A stretch of DNA of 64,000 nt from positions 124,001 through 188,000 of the forward strand of contig NZ_JAOTEN010000002.1 in NCBI RefSeq assembly GCF_025628965.1. Reading direction: 5' to 3'. The position numbers were made by a program, and so were the translations under genes. Of this stretch, positions 45,492 to 54,595 are shown one piece after another (positions within the stretch are counted from its first letter, which is position 1; each line of letters opens with the position of its first letter). This stretch comes from Chryseobacterium gilvum (lineage in GTDB: Bacteria > Bacteroidota > Bacteroidia > Flavobacteriales > Weeksellaceae). The notes beneath the pieces are model-generated. The model had not been told where the DNA came from. It ran no database searches and saw nothing but the letters and a program-made list of their open reading frames with translations.

Positions 45492-46438
45492 TGCTGAATG
45501 TTTCTGTAATTATCCCGGTATATAACGCAGCCGAGTTTTTAGTAAAATCGGTCACTTCAGCACTGCAGTTTGACGTAGTGAGAGAAGTGGTTTTAATTGA
45601 AGATCAATCTACAGATCATTCCTTGGAAATTTGTCAGAGACTGGCCCTGGAAAACCCCAAAATAAAGCTCTATCAACATCCGGACAAGGGTAATCACGGA
45701 GCCGGAGCAACCAGAAACCTGGGTATTGAAAAAGCAGAGTCAGAATATATTGCTTTTTTAGATGCGGATGACTATTATCTTCCCAACCGTTTTGATGCCG
45801 AAAAAACATTATTTGAAAATTCCTCCGTTGAAGGTGTGTTTGGCGCCATTGGTGTAGAATATCTTTCTGAAAAAGGTAAAAGAGAGTTTCAGGACAAATT
45901 TCAGAACATAACACTCACTACGGTTAATTTTGCAGCAGAAGGTGAAGAAGTTTTTAAAGGCTTATTGGGTTTAACAACTCATCGTTTTGGGTCTTTTTTT
46001 CATCTAAATGCATTGACGGTCAAAAAATCTTCTATTGTAAAAAATAAGCTTCGATTCAACCGAGATTTACGGGTGCATCAGGATTCTGATTTTATCATAA
46101 AACTGGCGTATCACTGTTACCTGAAATCTGGGATTATAGATCGCGCAATCGCTGTGAGAGGAGTGCATGACGACAATAGGATAACCAAAATAAAACCCTA
46201 TTCGAGTACATTCTATCATCATAATCTTTTATTACAAAGTTCTCTTTATCACTGGAGCCAAACGGTAAAATTGGATACCAAATATTCCCAGACAATAAAA
46301 CTGAATTATTTAAGCTTTAAAATTGCTCATGAGAAAGGTCTTAGAAAATGGTTTTCTTTTTTAACCACTGCGCTGACAAATCCAAATTTTTTAAAAACCA
46401 GATACCGTTTTCATGCGTTACATACTTCGCATGATTAA
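45491..46438 (+). CDS. GT2 glycosyltransferase, paralogue of the next gene
   Basis: GT2 protein of 315 residues. ATG at 45491 overlaps the asnB stop (TAATG) and opens with VSVIIPVYNAAEFLVKS; a longer in-frame start inside asnB is rejected. Motifs: LIEDQSTDHS, QHPDKGNHGAGATRNLGI, metal site FLDADDYYLPNRFDAE. The same unusual segments recur in the following gene, marking an older duplication. Acceptor and donor are unknown. Confidence 0.88.
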   Translation: MLNVSVIIPVYNAAEFLVKSVTSALQFDVVREVVLIEDQSTDHSLEICQRLALENPKIKLYQHPDKGNHGAGATRNLGIEKAESEYIAFLDADDYYLPNRFDAEKTLFENSSVEGVFGAIGVEYLSEKGKREFQDKFQNITLTTVNFAAEGEEVFKGLLGLTTHRFGSFFHLNALTVKKSSIVKNKLRFNRDLRVHQDSDFIIKLAYHCYLKSGIIDRAIAVRGVHDDNRITKIKPYSSTFYHHNLLLQSSLYHWSQTVKLDTKYSQTIKLNYLSFKIAHEKGLRKWFSFLTTALTNPNFLKTRYRFHALHTSHD

Positions 46439-46497
46439 TAAAAATCATCCAATATGATAAAATTACTTTTATTTAGAACTCAGTAACCCGATTAACA

Positions 46498-47439
46498 ATG
46501 AAAATATCTGTAATTATTCCGGTTTATAATGCTGAAAAATATATTGCTCAGGCTGTAGAATCTGCTCTTCATTTTAAAGAAGTATATGAAGTCATTTTGG
46601 TGGAAGATCAATCGCCTGATGACGCTTTGAAAGTCTGTCAATTATTATCTGAAATACATCAGCGGGTAAAACTGTACCAACATCCCGACAAAGGAAACCA
46701 CGGCGCCGGAGCAAGCAGAAATTTAGCGATTGAAAAATCTACGGGAGATTTTATTGCGTTTTTGGATGCTGATGATTATTTTCTTCCGAACCGGTTTGAT
46801 GCGGAACGTGAGCTATTTAAAAATCCTGAAGTAGAAGGTGTTTACGGAGCGATTGGCGTACATTATTATACAAAAAAGGCAAAAGAACAGTACTATAAAG
46901 TTTTTGGCGACCGACTAACTACTGTTTACAAAAAGCATGACCCGAAAGATGTTTTTCCGGGACAGCTGAATATGAAAGGAAGCTTCGGTTTGTTTAGTAT
47001 TGATGCTTTAACCATACGCAAAGAATCTTTGCTGCAAAAGGTAAACCCGCTTTTTAAAACACATTTGAGGCTTCATCAGGATACAGAATTATTATTCAGA
47101 AGCTCTTATTACCTTAATTTTTATCCGGGGATTTTAGATCAGGCTGTAGCCATAAGAGGCGTTCATGAAAACAACAGAATTACCCAGCTTGATATAAAAA
47201 AGATAAAACCTTCAACTACACGGGTTTTGCTTTGGAAGGAAGTTAATAAGTGGGCTAAAAGCGAGGACACAATGCCACAGGAAATTAAAACGCACATCCG
47301 TAGAATGTACAGAAGCTGGGAAATCGCCAATGCCCCTGCTCTTAAAAAATGGGGAATGATTTTGAAATATCTGGCTCTAGACTTTAAAAGCATCCGGTCA
47401 GGATTGTATAATGTGAATTTTAGAGATCACTTATGGTAA
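46498..47439 (+). CDS. GT2 glycosyltransferase, paralogue of the previous gene
   Basis: A 313-residue GT2 protein: ISVIIPVYNAEKYIAQAV, LVEDQSPDDA, QHPDKGNHGAGASRNLAI, FLDADDYFLPNRFDAE. It shares much of its first 120 residues with the preceding gene product, but at ordinary paralogue distance. It is the last plus-strand gene before a convergent minus-strand block; no terminator is evident in the 21 bases between the facing genes. Confidence 0.88.
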   Translation: MKISVIIPVYNAEKYIAQAVESALHFKEVYEVILVEDQSPDDALKVCQLLSEIHQRVKLYQHPDKGNHGAGASRNLAIEKSTGDFIAFLDADDYFLPNRFDAERELFKNPEVEGVYGAIGVHYYTKKAKEQYYKVFGDRLTTVYKKHDPKDVFPGQLNMKGSFGLFSIDALTIRKESLLQKVNPLFKTHLRLHQDTELLFRSSYYLNFYPGILDQAVAIRGVHENNRITQLDIKKIKPSTTRVLLWKEVNKWAKSEDTMPQEIKTHIRRMYRSWEIANAPALKKWGMILKYLALDFKSIRSGLYNVNFRDHLW

Positions 47440-47460
47440 AATATTGATTTAGTGATATTT

Positions 47461-48171
47461 TTAGAAAGTAAAAACTAAGGAATACCTGTTTTTGTTTACT
47501 GTGACATTTTTTAAAAATTCCAGTTTCAACTGATGCTCTTTGGCATATAATTCAAAAAATTCAGGATTGGTTTTGTTCACTTTTAGCTGCTTTGAATTGT
47601 AATCAGAATGAAGAACTTCACGGCAAAATCTAAAAAAATCCAGAAAATATCCTTTACGAATAGAGTGTAAAAACACTTCGAAGGCGTCTATTAACTTAGA
47701 ATTTTTTTGTGGAATGATATCGGCGATGATAAATTGTATATTCTTCTTATTTTCTTTTGAGTAATTCATTACCTCATCAATATATTTTTTTAAAACGAGA
47801 TTATTTTCGAAGTACTGAATGACACTGATCGCCATAATGACATCCGGTTTTTCTTTAGAAAGAATTGTCCGGAAAGAATTTTTTTCTGTAATGCATTCAA
47901 AAAAAACGTTTTTCGAACTTCTAAATTTTTCTTCACAAAACTCTATATAATCTTTCGAAATATCCGTGCCAATAATCCTATTTTCTGCAGGGAGTTTTTC
48001 TATCAGAAATCCCGGTCCACAGCCGAAATCCAAAAAAACATGATGGGGTTTTATATCGGTTTTTTTTAAGTATTTTTCATAAAAAACAGGCGTGGTATTA
48101 CGCATAATATAATCGAAGCCAGGCTTTTTAGCCGACCAATACGTTTCCCAATTTTTCATTTTTTTTTGCAT
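47461..48171 (-). CDS. class I SAM methyltransferase
   Basis: A 236-residue methyltransferase: VFLDFGCGPGFLIEKLP (SAM motif I, about residues 45-61), IIGTDISKDYIEFCEEKF (motif II) and KPDVIMAISVIQYF. The opening NWETYWSAKKPGFDYIMRN is typical of small-molecule or sugar methyltransferases. ATG codons at 48171 and 48159 are both possible. It is the last gene of the minus-strand block within the polysaccharide locus. Confidence 0.85.
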   Translation of the reverse strand: MQKKMKNWETYWSAKKPGFDYIMRNTTPVFYEKYLKKTDIKPHHVFLDFGCGPGFLIEKLPAENRIIGTDISKDYIEFCEEKFRSSKNVFFECITEKNSFRTILSKEKPDVIMAISVIQYFENNLVLKKYIDEVMNYSKENKKNIQFIIADIIPQKNSKLIDAFEVFLHSIRKGYFLDFFRFCREVLHSDYNSKQLKVNKTNPEFFELYAKEHQLKLEFLKNVTVNKNRYSLVFTF

Positions 48172-48180
48172 TTAAAACCA

Positions 48181-48786
48181 TCAACCTATACCATTACAAA
48201 TGGTAAAAATAATTAATAAATGGAGATATTTTCCTAACAAATATTTTTTTTCTACCCAGTTGTTATATTGATGAACGATGTAAAATCCTTTTTTAAGATA
48301 GAAATCGAACGCTTTATTTTTACTTTCCACTTCCAGTTCGTAGTAATTTAATCCCTTCCACTTTTCTTCAAAAGCCTGCAATAATTCGCTCCCGATTCCT
48401 TTCGTTTTTAGATTCTGATCTACGGCAATATACACCAATTGTCTTTTACATTCTGAAACAAATGATTTTGAAAAAAATTTTGCTGCAAAAAGTAAAAAAT
48501 ATTTCGGGTGAAATAATAATGTTTTAAAAGTATTCATGTAAAAATAAGATTTATTTTCCGATATAAAATTATCATACAATTTTTCGACATTATCGGTACC
48601 AAAAACAAATCCCAGCAATTTCCCGTTTTCTATTTTACCTAAGAGCAACTGGTTTTCTCTTTTTATTTGAAAATAATAAAACTTTTCAATAAAGGACAGT
48701 GGATATTCCGTGAGAAAACTCGGCAGGTTTTCCTTATGAATTTTTGCTACCTGAAACAGATCTTTTTCGGATAATTCTTTGATCAT
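48181..48786 (-). CDS. GNAT-family N-acetyltransferase
   Basis: A 201-residue GNAT protein: IKELSEKDLFQVAKIHKENLPSFL at the N-terminus, and YIAVDQNLKTKGIGSELLQAF carrying the acetyl-CoA pyrophosphate loop Q/K-x-x-G-I-G, then VESKNKAFDFYLKKGF. The product probably N-acetylates an amino sugar precursor or glycan. Its first four bases overlap the end of the FemAB-like gene. The C-terminal hydrophobic stretch (LHLLIIFTICNGIG) is unusual for a soluble GNAT and might peg it to the membrane. Confidence 0.85.
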   Translation of the reverse strand: MIKELSEKDLFQVAKIHKENLPSFLTEYPLSFIEKFYYFQIKRENQLLLGKIENGKLLGFVFGTDNVEKLYDNFISENKSYFYMNTFKTLLFHPKYFLLFAAKFFSKSFVSECKRQLVYIAVDQNLKTKGIGSELLQAFEEKWKGLNYYELEVESKNKAFDFYLKKGFYIVHQYNNWVEKKYLLGKYLHLLIIFTICNGIG

Positions 48787-49718
48787 TTTAACACTTTATA
48801 TATAAATTTCGGGCCTAAAAAATTCGCAATCGGTACCGGTAGTTTTTGCCATGCTGTGATTAAAAACTTGATAATTTTACTGTCTTCTTCATTTTTGTGA
48901 GATGTGGTGTTGAAATAATAATAATATAACGGTACCGCTTCTGCGCCCCATGACAGCTTATAGGTGGAAGTTCCCTGATCTTTCCGGCTTCTTCCCAAAT
49001 CAAAAAACTGAATCTTTTTTTCTAATCCGAAGAGAATAATGTTCCAGTACAGTGCGTTATTAAGAGAATGCTTATTGTGTTTTTTTAATGTCGCAGCATA
49101 CGGATGATGAATAGAATATGCATCATAAATAAGACATGCCACAGAAGCCGGCTCATTATCTAAATATAAAACAATAAATTCTGCACAATATCCTGATTCG
49201 CCAAAACCTTCAACAATATTTTTATAAAAAGCTTTGCTGTGTGTAGGCGTCCCGAGATCTCTCCAGGCTTCGGAAATTACTTTATAGAAATCATCCAGCA
49301 ATTCTGTTTTTCCTGTTTTTATATGGTAATTCAGCTTTTCTGTTTTTCTTACCTGGTTTCTTGTTTTCGATTTTACCAGAGAATTCCAGACAAAATCTTT
49401 CCCGTTCCTCAGATCCAAAATATAGGTAAAATAGTTTTCATCCAAAAAATACTTTGTTTGATTCTCAACTTCAATTTTTTGCCTTGATTTGAGTAAAACG
49501 GGCTTTTTTAATTCTTCAAAATCAGAATCTTTTACAGGTTTTTCAAATTCGAAAAACCCACCATCTGTAATATACGGAGAATTTGAAAATAACGATCCGT
49601 TTCCGTACATATTGATGCTTTGTCTTTGTATTGCTAATGTTTTGACACCTAAATGATATGTTTTTGTAACAATATTTTTCCAATCATTGGTCTCTGAAAA
49701 ACTAAACGGCTTTTTCAT
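48783..49718 (-). CDS. FemAB-like GNAT-fold acyl/aminoacyl transferase
   Basis: A 311-residue protein starting at ATG 49718 (MKKPFSFSETNDWKNIV); a longer frame would run further into the neighbouring gene. FemAB/BioF2-like features are TRNQVRKTEKLNYHIKTG, the YCAEFIVLYLDNEPASVACLIYD strand pair and FDLGRSRKDQGTSTYKLSWGAEAVPLYYY. Such enzymes transfer aminoacyl or acyl groups to cell-wall or exopolysaccharide sugars. It overlaps the YdjC-type deacetylase gene by 17 bases, suggesting that a deacetylated amino sugar could be its acceptor; that pairing is inference. Confidence 0.8.
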   Translation of the reverse strand: MKKPFSFSETNDWKNIVTKTYHLGVKTLAIQRQSINMYGNGSLFSNSPYITDGGFFEFEKPVKDSDFEELKKPVLLKSRQKIEVENQTKYFLDENYFTYILDLRNGKDFVWNSLVKSKTRNQVRKTEKLNYHIKTGKTELLDDFYKVISEAWRDLGTPTHSKAFYKNIVEGFGESGYCAEFIVLYLDNEPASVACLIYDAYSIHHPYAATLKKHNKHSLNNALYWNIILFGLEKKIQFFDLGRSRKDQGTSTYKLSWGAEAVPLYYYYFNTTSHKNEEDSKIIKFLITAWQKLPVPIANFLGPKFIYKVLK

Positions 49719-50523
49719 AATTTTCAAATTTTTTAGAAAAACAAAGTTCATATTCCTGTCTTCTGTAATCAGATTGTAAAAATTGCAGAAATCGTATATC
49801 AAGATTTTTGTAATTTTCATCCAATTTTGAAATGCTGGGATGCAGCATTATTTCTACCGTCTCATTCTGCGTATTTTCAAGATAGTTGAAAAGATTATCC
49901 TCATTGATTTCACAGGTGTTCAGGATACTATAAAATGTATTTTTTTTGGTATCTGAATTGAACAACGACAAAAATCTCAGTAAAAATAATTTAATAATAT
50001 TGGCAAAACTTGCCGTTCTGAAATTAAACCTAAAGCTTTTCAAAACACCTTCATTGATTTCACGAATTCTTTTAATCCCATGTTTTTGTGCAATTTTTTT
50101 TACAATTTTATTGATTGATGGGATAATATGTATATGTTCATGGCCATCAATATGACTGATGTGTATATTATTGCTTTTTAATCTGTCCAGCTGGGCTTCT
50201 ATTTCATTTTCAATAGACTGCAATACTTTTTTGTTTTTATGTAAGAACAGGAGTTTGATAAAGGTATTGCTAAGTATTCCGTGCTTATCTGCAATATGAT
50301 TGTCTTTTGAAAGCGATTTGCAACATGTAAGATTAATATGAAGGCCTACGTTAAGATTTTTACATTTTGAAACGATGGTATCAACAGCATCCTCAAAAAA
50401 ATCTGCATTGGCCATTAGACTTGCATGCGTGAGAAATCCCTGATTGTGAGCACGATATATTGCCTCATTCACACCGGGAGAAAGACCGAGATCATCTGCG
50501 TTGATAATAATTTTATTTTTCAT
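49702..50523 (-). CDS. ChbG/YdjC-type carbohydrate deacetylase
   Basis: Metal-dependent deacetylase of the YdjC family: IIINADDLGLSPGVNEAI (Asp-Asp), NVGLHINLT (His), and HISHIDGHEHIHIIP (His-x-x-His pattern), the metal-binding set that defines the fold. Length 273 fits. Characterised members remove N-acetyl groups from chito-oligosaccharides or related glycans. Here it lies in a polysaccharide block, three bases after a membrane protein gene and overlapping a FemAB-like gene, so a role in glycan tailoring is likely. Confidence 0.88.
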   Translation of the reverse strand: MKNKIIINADDLGLSPGVNEAIYRAHNQGFLTHASLMANADFFEDAVDTIVSKCKNLNVGLHINLTCCKSLSKDNHIADKHGILSNTFIKLLFLHKNKKVLQSIENEIEAQLDRLKSNNIHISHIDGHEHIHIIPSINKIVKKIAQKHGIKRIREINEGVLKSFRFNFRTASFANIIKLFLLRFLSLFNSDTKKNTFYSILNTCEINEDNLFNYLENTQNETVEIMLHPSISKLDENYKNLDIRFLQFLQSDYRRQEYELCFSKKFENYEKAV

Positions 50524-50525
50524 TT

Positions 50526-51866
50526 TTATTTGTGTGAAATGCTTTTTATCCTGTAATAGTAAATAATATTTTGTTCCTGAGAAGTATTATGAGCGGGATT
50601 CTTATCAATGTACACATCTCCGTTTTCCAGTAATATTTTTCTGTTGAATTTTCCTAATTCAGGAATAAAATATTGAAAACCCTGTTTCAGAACAACATCT
50701 TTTGTACTATTTGACTTTTTTGTGATTTCTTGCAACACCCTCTCACTGTTTTTGTTTGCTGTAAATGTTGCAAAAATACTTACGCTGAAAAATATGAGCA
50801 GCCAAACAAATGCCATTCCTGAAAGGATTTTTTTTACATATAAATTATTGATTATTCTCCTAATAAGCTCATACATTACAATAATGATTAATATGGTAGA
50901 AAAAAACAATAATCGGGTTCCTATCAAAGGAGAAAGCCCCACAATTGCTAAAGAAAATACAATAAGGGCTAAATAAATCAATATTCTGCCTATTATTTTT
51001 TGGTGTGTTTTGATTTTTTTAAAGTATAAAACAGCCAATATCATTACGATTACCGATAAAACTATAAGTTCTGCATTATAATAGTAGTAAGACTTAAAAA
51101 TGGTCATGATATTATAACCGTACTCTTTTAAACTGATCTCAAAAGGAGACTTGTTTACCATTTTTTCTTTTACTTTATTTGCAGGCGCAAAAAATAAAAT
51201 CAGGTAACCTACGAATAATGATAAATTTAAAGTAATTACTTTATAGTTGGGAAGCTTTTTATTTTTAAGGGTATAAAAAGCTGCGGCGAAAAAAGAAAAA
51301 GCCAATAAAACAGGCGGAATGTGCTCATTCGACATTCCAATGTAAATGCCTAAAATGATAATGAATAAAGGTGGGAATTTTCCAATAAAATCCTCATTTT
51401 TATCCTGATAATAATCTGTTAAAATAAAAATATAAAACAGATAAAAAACATGTGACAGCGTATAATTGGTATTGAATGGCGTATAATAAAACATCTCGCC
51501 AAAATAATTGATTAAAAAGATGAAAAAAGCAGTGAAAATTAGAAATCTGCCTACGTCTGTGATTTCAGAAAACCGTGGCAATCTCCTATATATATTTAAA
51601 AAAAGTATAGAGAAAAAGCTATTGAAAATTATAATTCCAAAAACGACTTCAACCCATTTGGTTCTGGATATGATATTGGTGAAAAATTGATTGATTCTTG
51701 GGTTTGAATAAAGATAAGCATTGTAATATTCGGTAAAGGGATTAATTAAATTGTGTTTATCTAGATAAAAAAACTGATCCCTGGTCACCGGATAATAATA
51801 ACAGCTTAACGCAACAGCTGTATTTATAAAAAACAATAAAAAATAAGCTATGATTTTAGTCTTCAT
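50526..51866 (-). CDS. polytopic membrane protein, possible GT-C glycosyltransferase
   Basis: A 446-residue protein with about eleven membrane segments. After the first segment an outward loop carries YYPVTRDQFFYLDKH, and IGMSNEHIPPVLLAF lies near residue 175; both recall DUF6056-like proteins of the GT-C type. It overlaps by 11 bases a DPM1-like GT2 gene that would make a polyprenyl-linked sugar. The pair resembles GtrB plus Gtr-type glucosyltransferase modules that decorate O antigen on the periplasmic side. Family placement is tentative. Confidence 0.6.
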   Translation of the reverse strand: MKTKIIAYFLLFFINTAVALSCYYYPVTRDQFFYLDKHNLINPFTEYYNAYLYSNPRINQFFTNIISRTKWVEVVFGIIIFNSFFSILFLNIYRRLPRFSEITDVGRFLIFTAFFIFLINYFGEMFYYTPFNTNYTLSHVFYLFYIFILTDYYQDKNEDFIGKFPPLFIIILGIYIGMSNEHIPPVLLAFSFFAAAFYTLKNKKLPNYKVITLNLSLFVGYLILFFAPANKVKEKMVNKSPFEISLKEYGYNIMTIFKSYYYYNAELIVLSVIVMILAVLYFKKIKTHQKIIGRILIYLALIVFSLAIVGLSPLIGTRLLFFSTILIIIVMYELIRRIINNLYVKKILSGMAFVWLLIFFSVSIFATFTANKNSERVLQEITKKSNSTKDVVLKQGFQYFIPELGKFNRKILLENGDVYIDKNPAHNTSQEQNIIYYYRIKSISHK

Positions 51867-52812
51867 TTTTTATGATTTCGTTAAAATACAGCGGCCTGTT
51901 TTTTACTTCAATATGTATTCTTCCAATATATTCTCCGATAATTCCTAAAAACAAAATTGTCAGTGAGCTGAAAAATGTGCTTACCGAAAGCAAAGTAAGA
52001 AATCCCGTTTTTGGCTCGTGCCGGATGTGGCTGATGTAAATTGATGTGCATAAGAATAAAAAAGACAGAAAACAGCCTAGAAAACCCATGAATGTTGCTA
52101 TTCTCAGTGGTTTTATAGAAAACTGTATTACACTGTCTATGGCAAGTTTATAAAGATTCAGAAAATTGTATTTTGATCTTCCGGCATTTCTTTTGGGAGC
52201 TTCAAACTCTAATATATAAGCATCTCTGAGACCAATAAGCGAGAGCATTCCCCGAAACATCCTGTCGGTTTCGTTCAGCCCGTTCATCCAAAGCACATAT
52301 TTTTTATCAAGCAACCTGAAATCTGGCATATTTCTAGGAATTCTCACATCTGAAAGAACATTGAGTATCCAGTAATAAAAATTTCCCATCAATCGATATT
52401 TCATTCCTGTATCCTGATTCTCTATTCTTTTTGTGAGTATCAGTTTTTTTCCATTCAGCCATTGCGTGATCATTTCAGCTGCTAATTTTGGAGGATGCTG
52501 CATGTCTGCATCCATAAAAATAATGCTGAAATCGCTCATTGTATTGGTATTTCCTACGTAATTTAAGCCTGCGGTCATGGCAAGCTCATGCCCAAAATTC
52601 TTAGACTGGTTGATGATTGTAATTTTATCATCGGTTTTCTGAAGTTCCAGCAAAAAATCCAGCGTTTTATCTTTAGAGCCGTCGTTTACAAAAACCAGCT
52701 CATAATCCGTAAATTTTATGGCAGACAATTCATTTTGAAGACTAGAATATAGCACATGAATATTTTCTTCTTCGTTGTATGCGGAAATAATAATGTAGAC
52801 TTTTTTCATCAT
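51856..52812 (-). CDS. DPM1/GtrB-like GT2 glycosyltransferase
   Basis: A 318-residue GT2 with VYIIISAYNEEENIHVLYSS, FVNDGSKDKTLDFL, QSKNFGHELAMTAGL, FMDADMQHPP (Asp-x-Asp), and two C-terminal membrane segments (about 230-255 and 265-292). The DADMQHPP form is typical of polyprenyl-phosphate glucosyl/arabinosyl transferases such as GtrB and ArnC. Paired with the overlapping downstream polytopic membrane protein gene. A GtrA-type flippase gene is not seen. Confidence 0.9.
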   Translation of the reverse strand: MMKKVYIIISAYNEEENIHVLYSSLQNELSAIKFTDYELVFVNDGSKDKTLDFLLELQKTDDKITIINQSKNFGHELAMTAGLNYVGNTNTMSDFSIIFMDADMQHPPKLAAEMITQWLNGKKLILTKRIENQDTGMKYRLMGNFYYWILNVLSDVRIPRNMPDFRLLDKKYVLWMNGLNETDRMFRGMLSLIGLRDAYILEFEAPKRNAGRSKYNFLNLYKLAIDSVIQFSIKPLRIATFMGFLGCFLSFLFLCTSIYISHIRHEPKTGFLTLLSVSTFFSSLTILFLGIIGEYIGRIHIEVKNRPLYFNEIIKNED

Positions 52813-52875
52813 ATGGCTAATTTACATATATTGTTATGCTCAACAATTATAACATTAATATTTCATTTTTTCAAT

Positions 52876-53646
52876 CTATTTCACAAACACACCCACAAAT
52901 TTTCCTTCAAATTTTACCACTGTCGACTGGATGTTGTTTTTCTCGCAAAAATCCTGATAAGCAGAATTGTCTCCAATATCATCACTGATAAATACGCCTC
53001 CGGATCTGAGATGGTGGTAAAGCTCATGATAAGCCCATACTCTTCCATTGTAGCTTTTATCAGAATCATAATGCACCACATCAAAAACAGAATTTTCACT
53101 GAAAATTTTAGGTAAAGATTCTTTATCTGCAAAGCGGAATAATTTCCAGATGTTTTTAAGCGTTTCCGGAACAATGTATCCTACGTATTGATCTCCGTTT
53201 TGCCCTAAATAAGGCATATCGGAGCTGTATAAGGTGCCATTTCTTTTTTTAAGGGAAAGCAGTGATGCCAGAGAAGACCATCCGTATGCAACGCCGGTCT
53301 CAACAGCGTTTGTTGCCTTCGTAAATTCACATGCATAATAGATCAGTTCCAAAGCTCCCGGACCACCCATTTTGATTGGGCATTCTTGTTCTTTCTGTGC
53401 AGCATCGTTTAAAATTGCTTTAAAATCATCTCTGAAAGAAGTGTTTTCGATCCCGAAAAGCAGAGAAATTGCCTCGTGTTGAGACACCGCTTTTGATGAT
53501 GCCCATGAATAGGTTTTCTCTTTACCCTTAAAGGCATTCTTCCTATTAATGGTGTTTTTCAGGATTTTTCTTCCAAGTTCAGGATAAAGATCCGGCCTTT
53601 TAAGATAACCGAAAAGAGTTTTGAGAATTCTGGTAATTTCATTCAC
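52876..53646 (-). CDS. class I SAM methyltransferase (Methyltransf_24-like)
   Basis: A 256-residue protein with ATNAVETGVAYGWSSLASLL (SAM motif I), FDVVHYDSDKSYNGRVWAYH and LRSGGVFISDDIGDNSAYQDF. This layout is usual for O-methyltransferase-like proteins encoded in surface-polysaccharide loci. It is the first gene of the minus-strand block and is divergent from a GT2 gene. A minus-strand TATTTTTG at 53676-53683 may be its -7 box. Confidence 0.85.
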   Translation of the reverse strand: MNEITRILKTLFGYLKRPDLYPELGRKILKNTINRKNAFKGKEKTYSWASSKAVSQHEAISLLFGIENTSFRDDFKAILNDAAQKEQECPIKMGGPGALELIYYACEFTKATNAVETGVAYGWSSLASLLSLKKRNGTLYSSDMPYLGQNGDQYVGYIVPETLKNIWKLFRFADKESLPKIFSENSVFDVVHYDSDKSYNGRVWAYHELYHHLRSGGVFISDDIGDNSAYQDFCEKNNIQSTVVKFEGKFVGVFVK

Positions 53647-53709
53647 AGTGTTTATTTTAATATTGCAAAAATAAAGATTTTTATCTTATTTATAATTTTT
53701 AAGAATAAT

Positions 53710-53717
53710 TATCTTTG
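53710..53717 (+). promoter_or_regulatory. -7 box for the second plus-strand glycosyltransferase unit
   Basis: TATCTTTG matches TAnnTTTG and lies 38 bases before the GT2 ATG at 53756. No TTG at the usual spacing. It starts the unit running to 58069. Confidence 0.45.
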
Positions 53718-53755
53718 TAAAAAATTTATCAACACAAATTCCCTAATTCATCCTG

Positions 53756-54595
53756 ATGAAGTTTTCTATACTCATTGCCAATTACAATAATGGAAAGTTT
53801 TTTAAAAGCTGCTATGATTCTATTATCGCCCAAAGCCATGATCAATGGGAAGCCATTATTCTCGATGATGCATCTACGGATGACTCTTTAGATATCATTC
53901 ATAAAATTATCGGGGATGATCCGCGTTTTAAAATTTTTGAAAACCCGAAGAACAGCGGGGTCGGAATTACAAAAAGTAAATTGATAGAACTCTCAACGGG
54001 TGATATCTGCGGTTTTGTGGATCCGGATGATGCAATAACACCCGATGCTTTACGTTCCGGAATCGAAATATTCAAAAAAAATAAAAATACGGTTCTCACT
54101 TTTTCAAAATACATCAGATGCGATGAAAATCTGCACCCCATAGACATTCCGAAAAACCCAATGCAGGTGCCGAATAATGACCTATGCTTTTTCAATTGCC
54201 CGGTTCATATTGTACATTTTGTCTGTTTTAGAAAAGACATTTACGAACAGACCGAAAAGATTAATACTGAGATGAAAATCGCTGAAGATCAGGATTTATA
54301 TTTAAAAATGTACGAAAAAGGAAATGTTAAGTTTATTGATGATGCTCTTTATTTTTACAGGACCCACTCCGGAGGAATTTCCCAGAACGATAACAGGCCC
54401 AAATCGAGAGAATATTTTGCACAGGTGATTTTTAATGCCATGAAGCGCAGGAAATTAAAAACGATTAACGGAAAAAGTGTACCTTCAGTTTATGCGAATT
54501 CTAAAGAAATTTATGATTTGCTTGATTACCAGAACTCGATTCTATACAGAATAAAGAAAAAGCTGAGAATTTTGGGACAGCAATTATTTAAATGA
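53756..54595 (+). CDS. GT2 glycosyltransferase
   Basis: A 279-residue GT2 protein: FSILIANYNNGKFFKSCYDS, ILDDASTDDSLDII, GFVDPDDAITPDA as metal site near residue 85-97, and MKIAEDQDLYLKMYEKG as the catalytic-base region. It begins a new plus-strand unit after the minus-strand block. Its TGA stop overlaps the next gene's ATG by four bases. Confidence 0.9.
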   Translation: MKFSILIANYNNGKFFKSCYDSIIAQSHDQWEAIILDDASTDDSLDIIHKIIGDDPRFKIFENPKNSGVGITKSKLIELSTGDICGFVDPDDAITPDALRSGIEIFKKNKNTVLTFSKYIRCDENLHPIDIPKNPMQVPNNDLCFFNCPVHIVHFVCFRKDIYEQTEKINTEMKIAEDQDLYLKMYEKGNVKFIDDALYFYRTHSGGISQNDNRPKSREYFAQVIFNAMKRRKLKTINGKSVPSVYANSKEIYDLLDYQNSILYRIKKKLRILGQQLFK

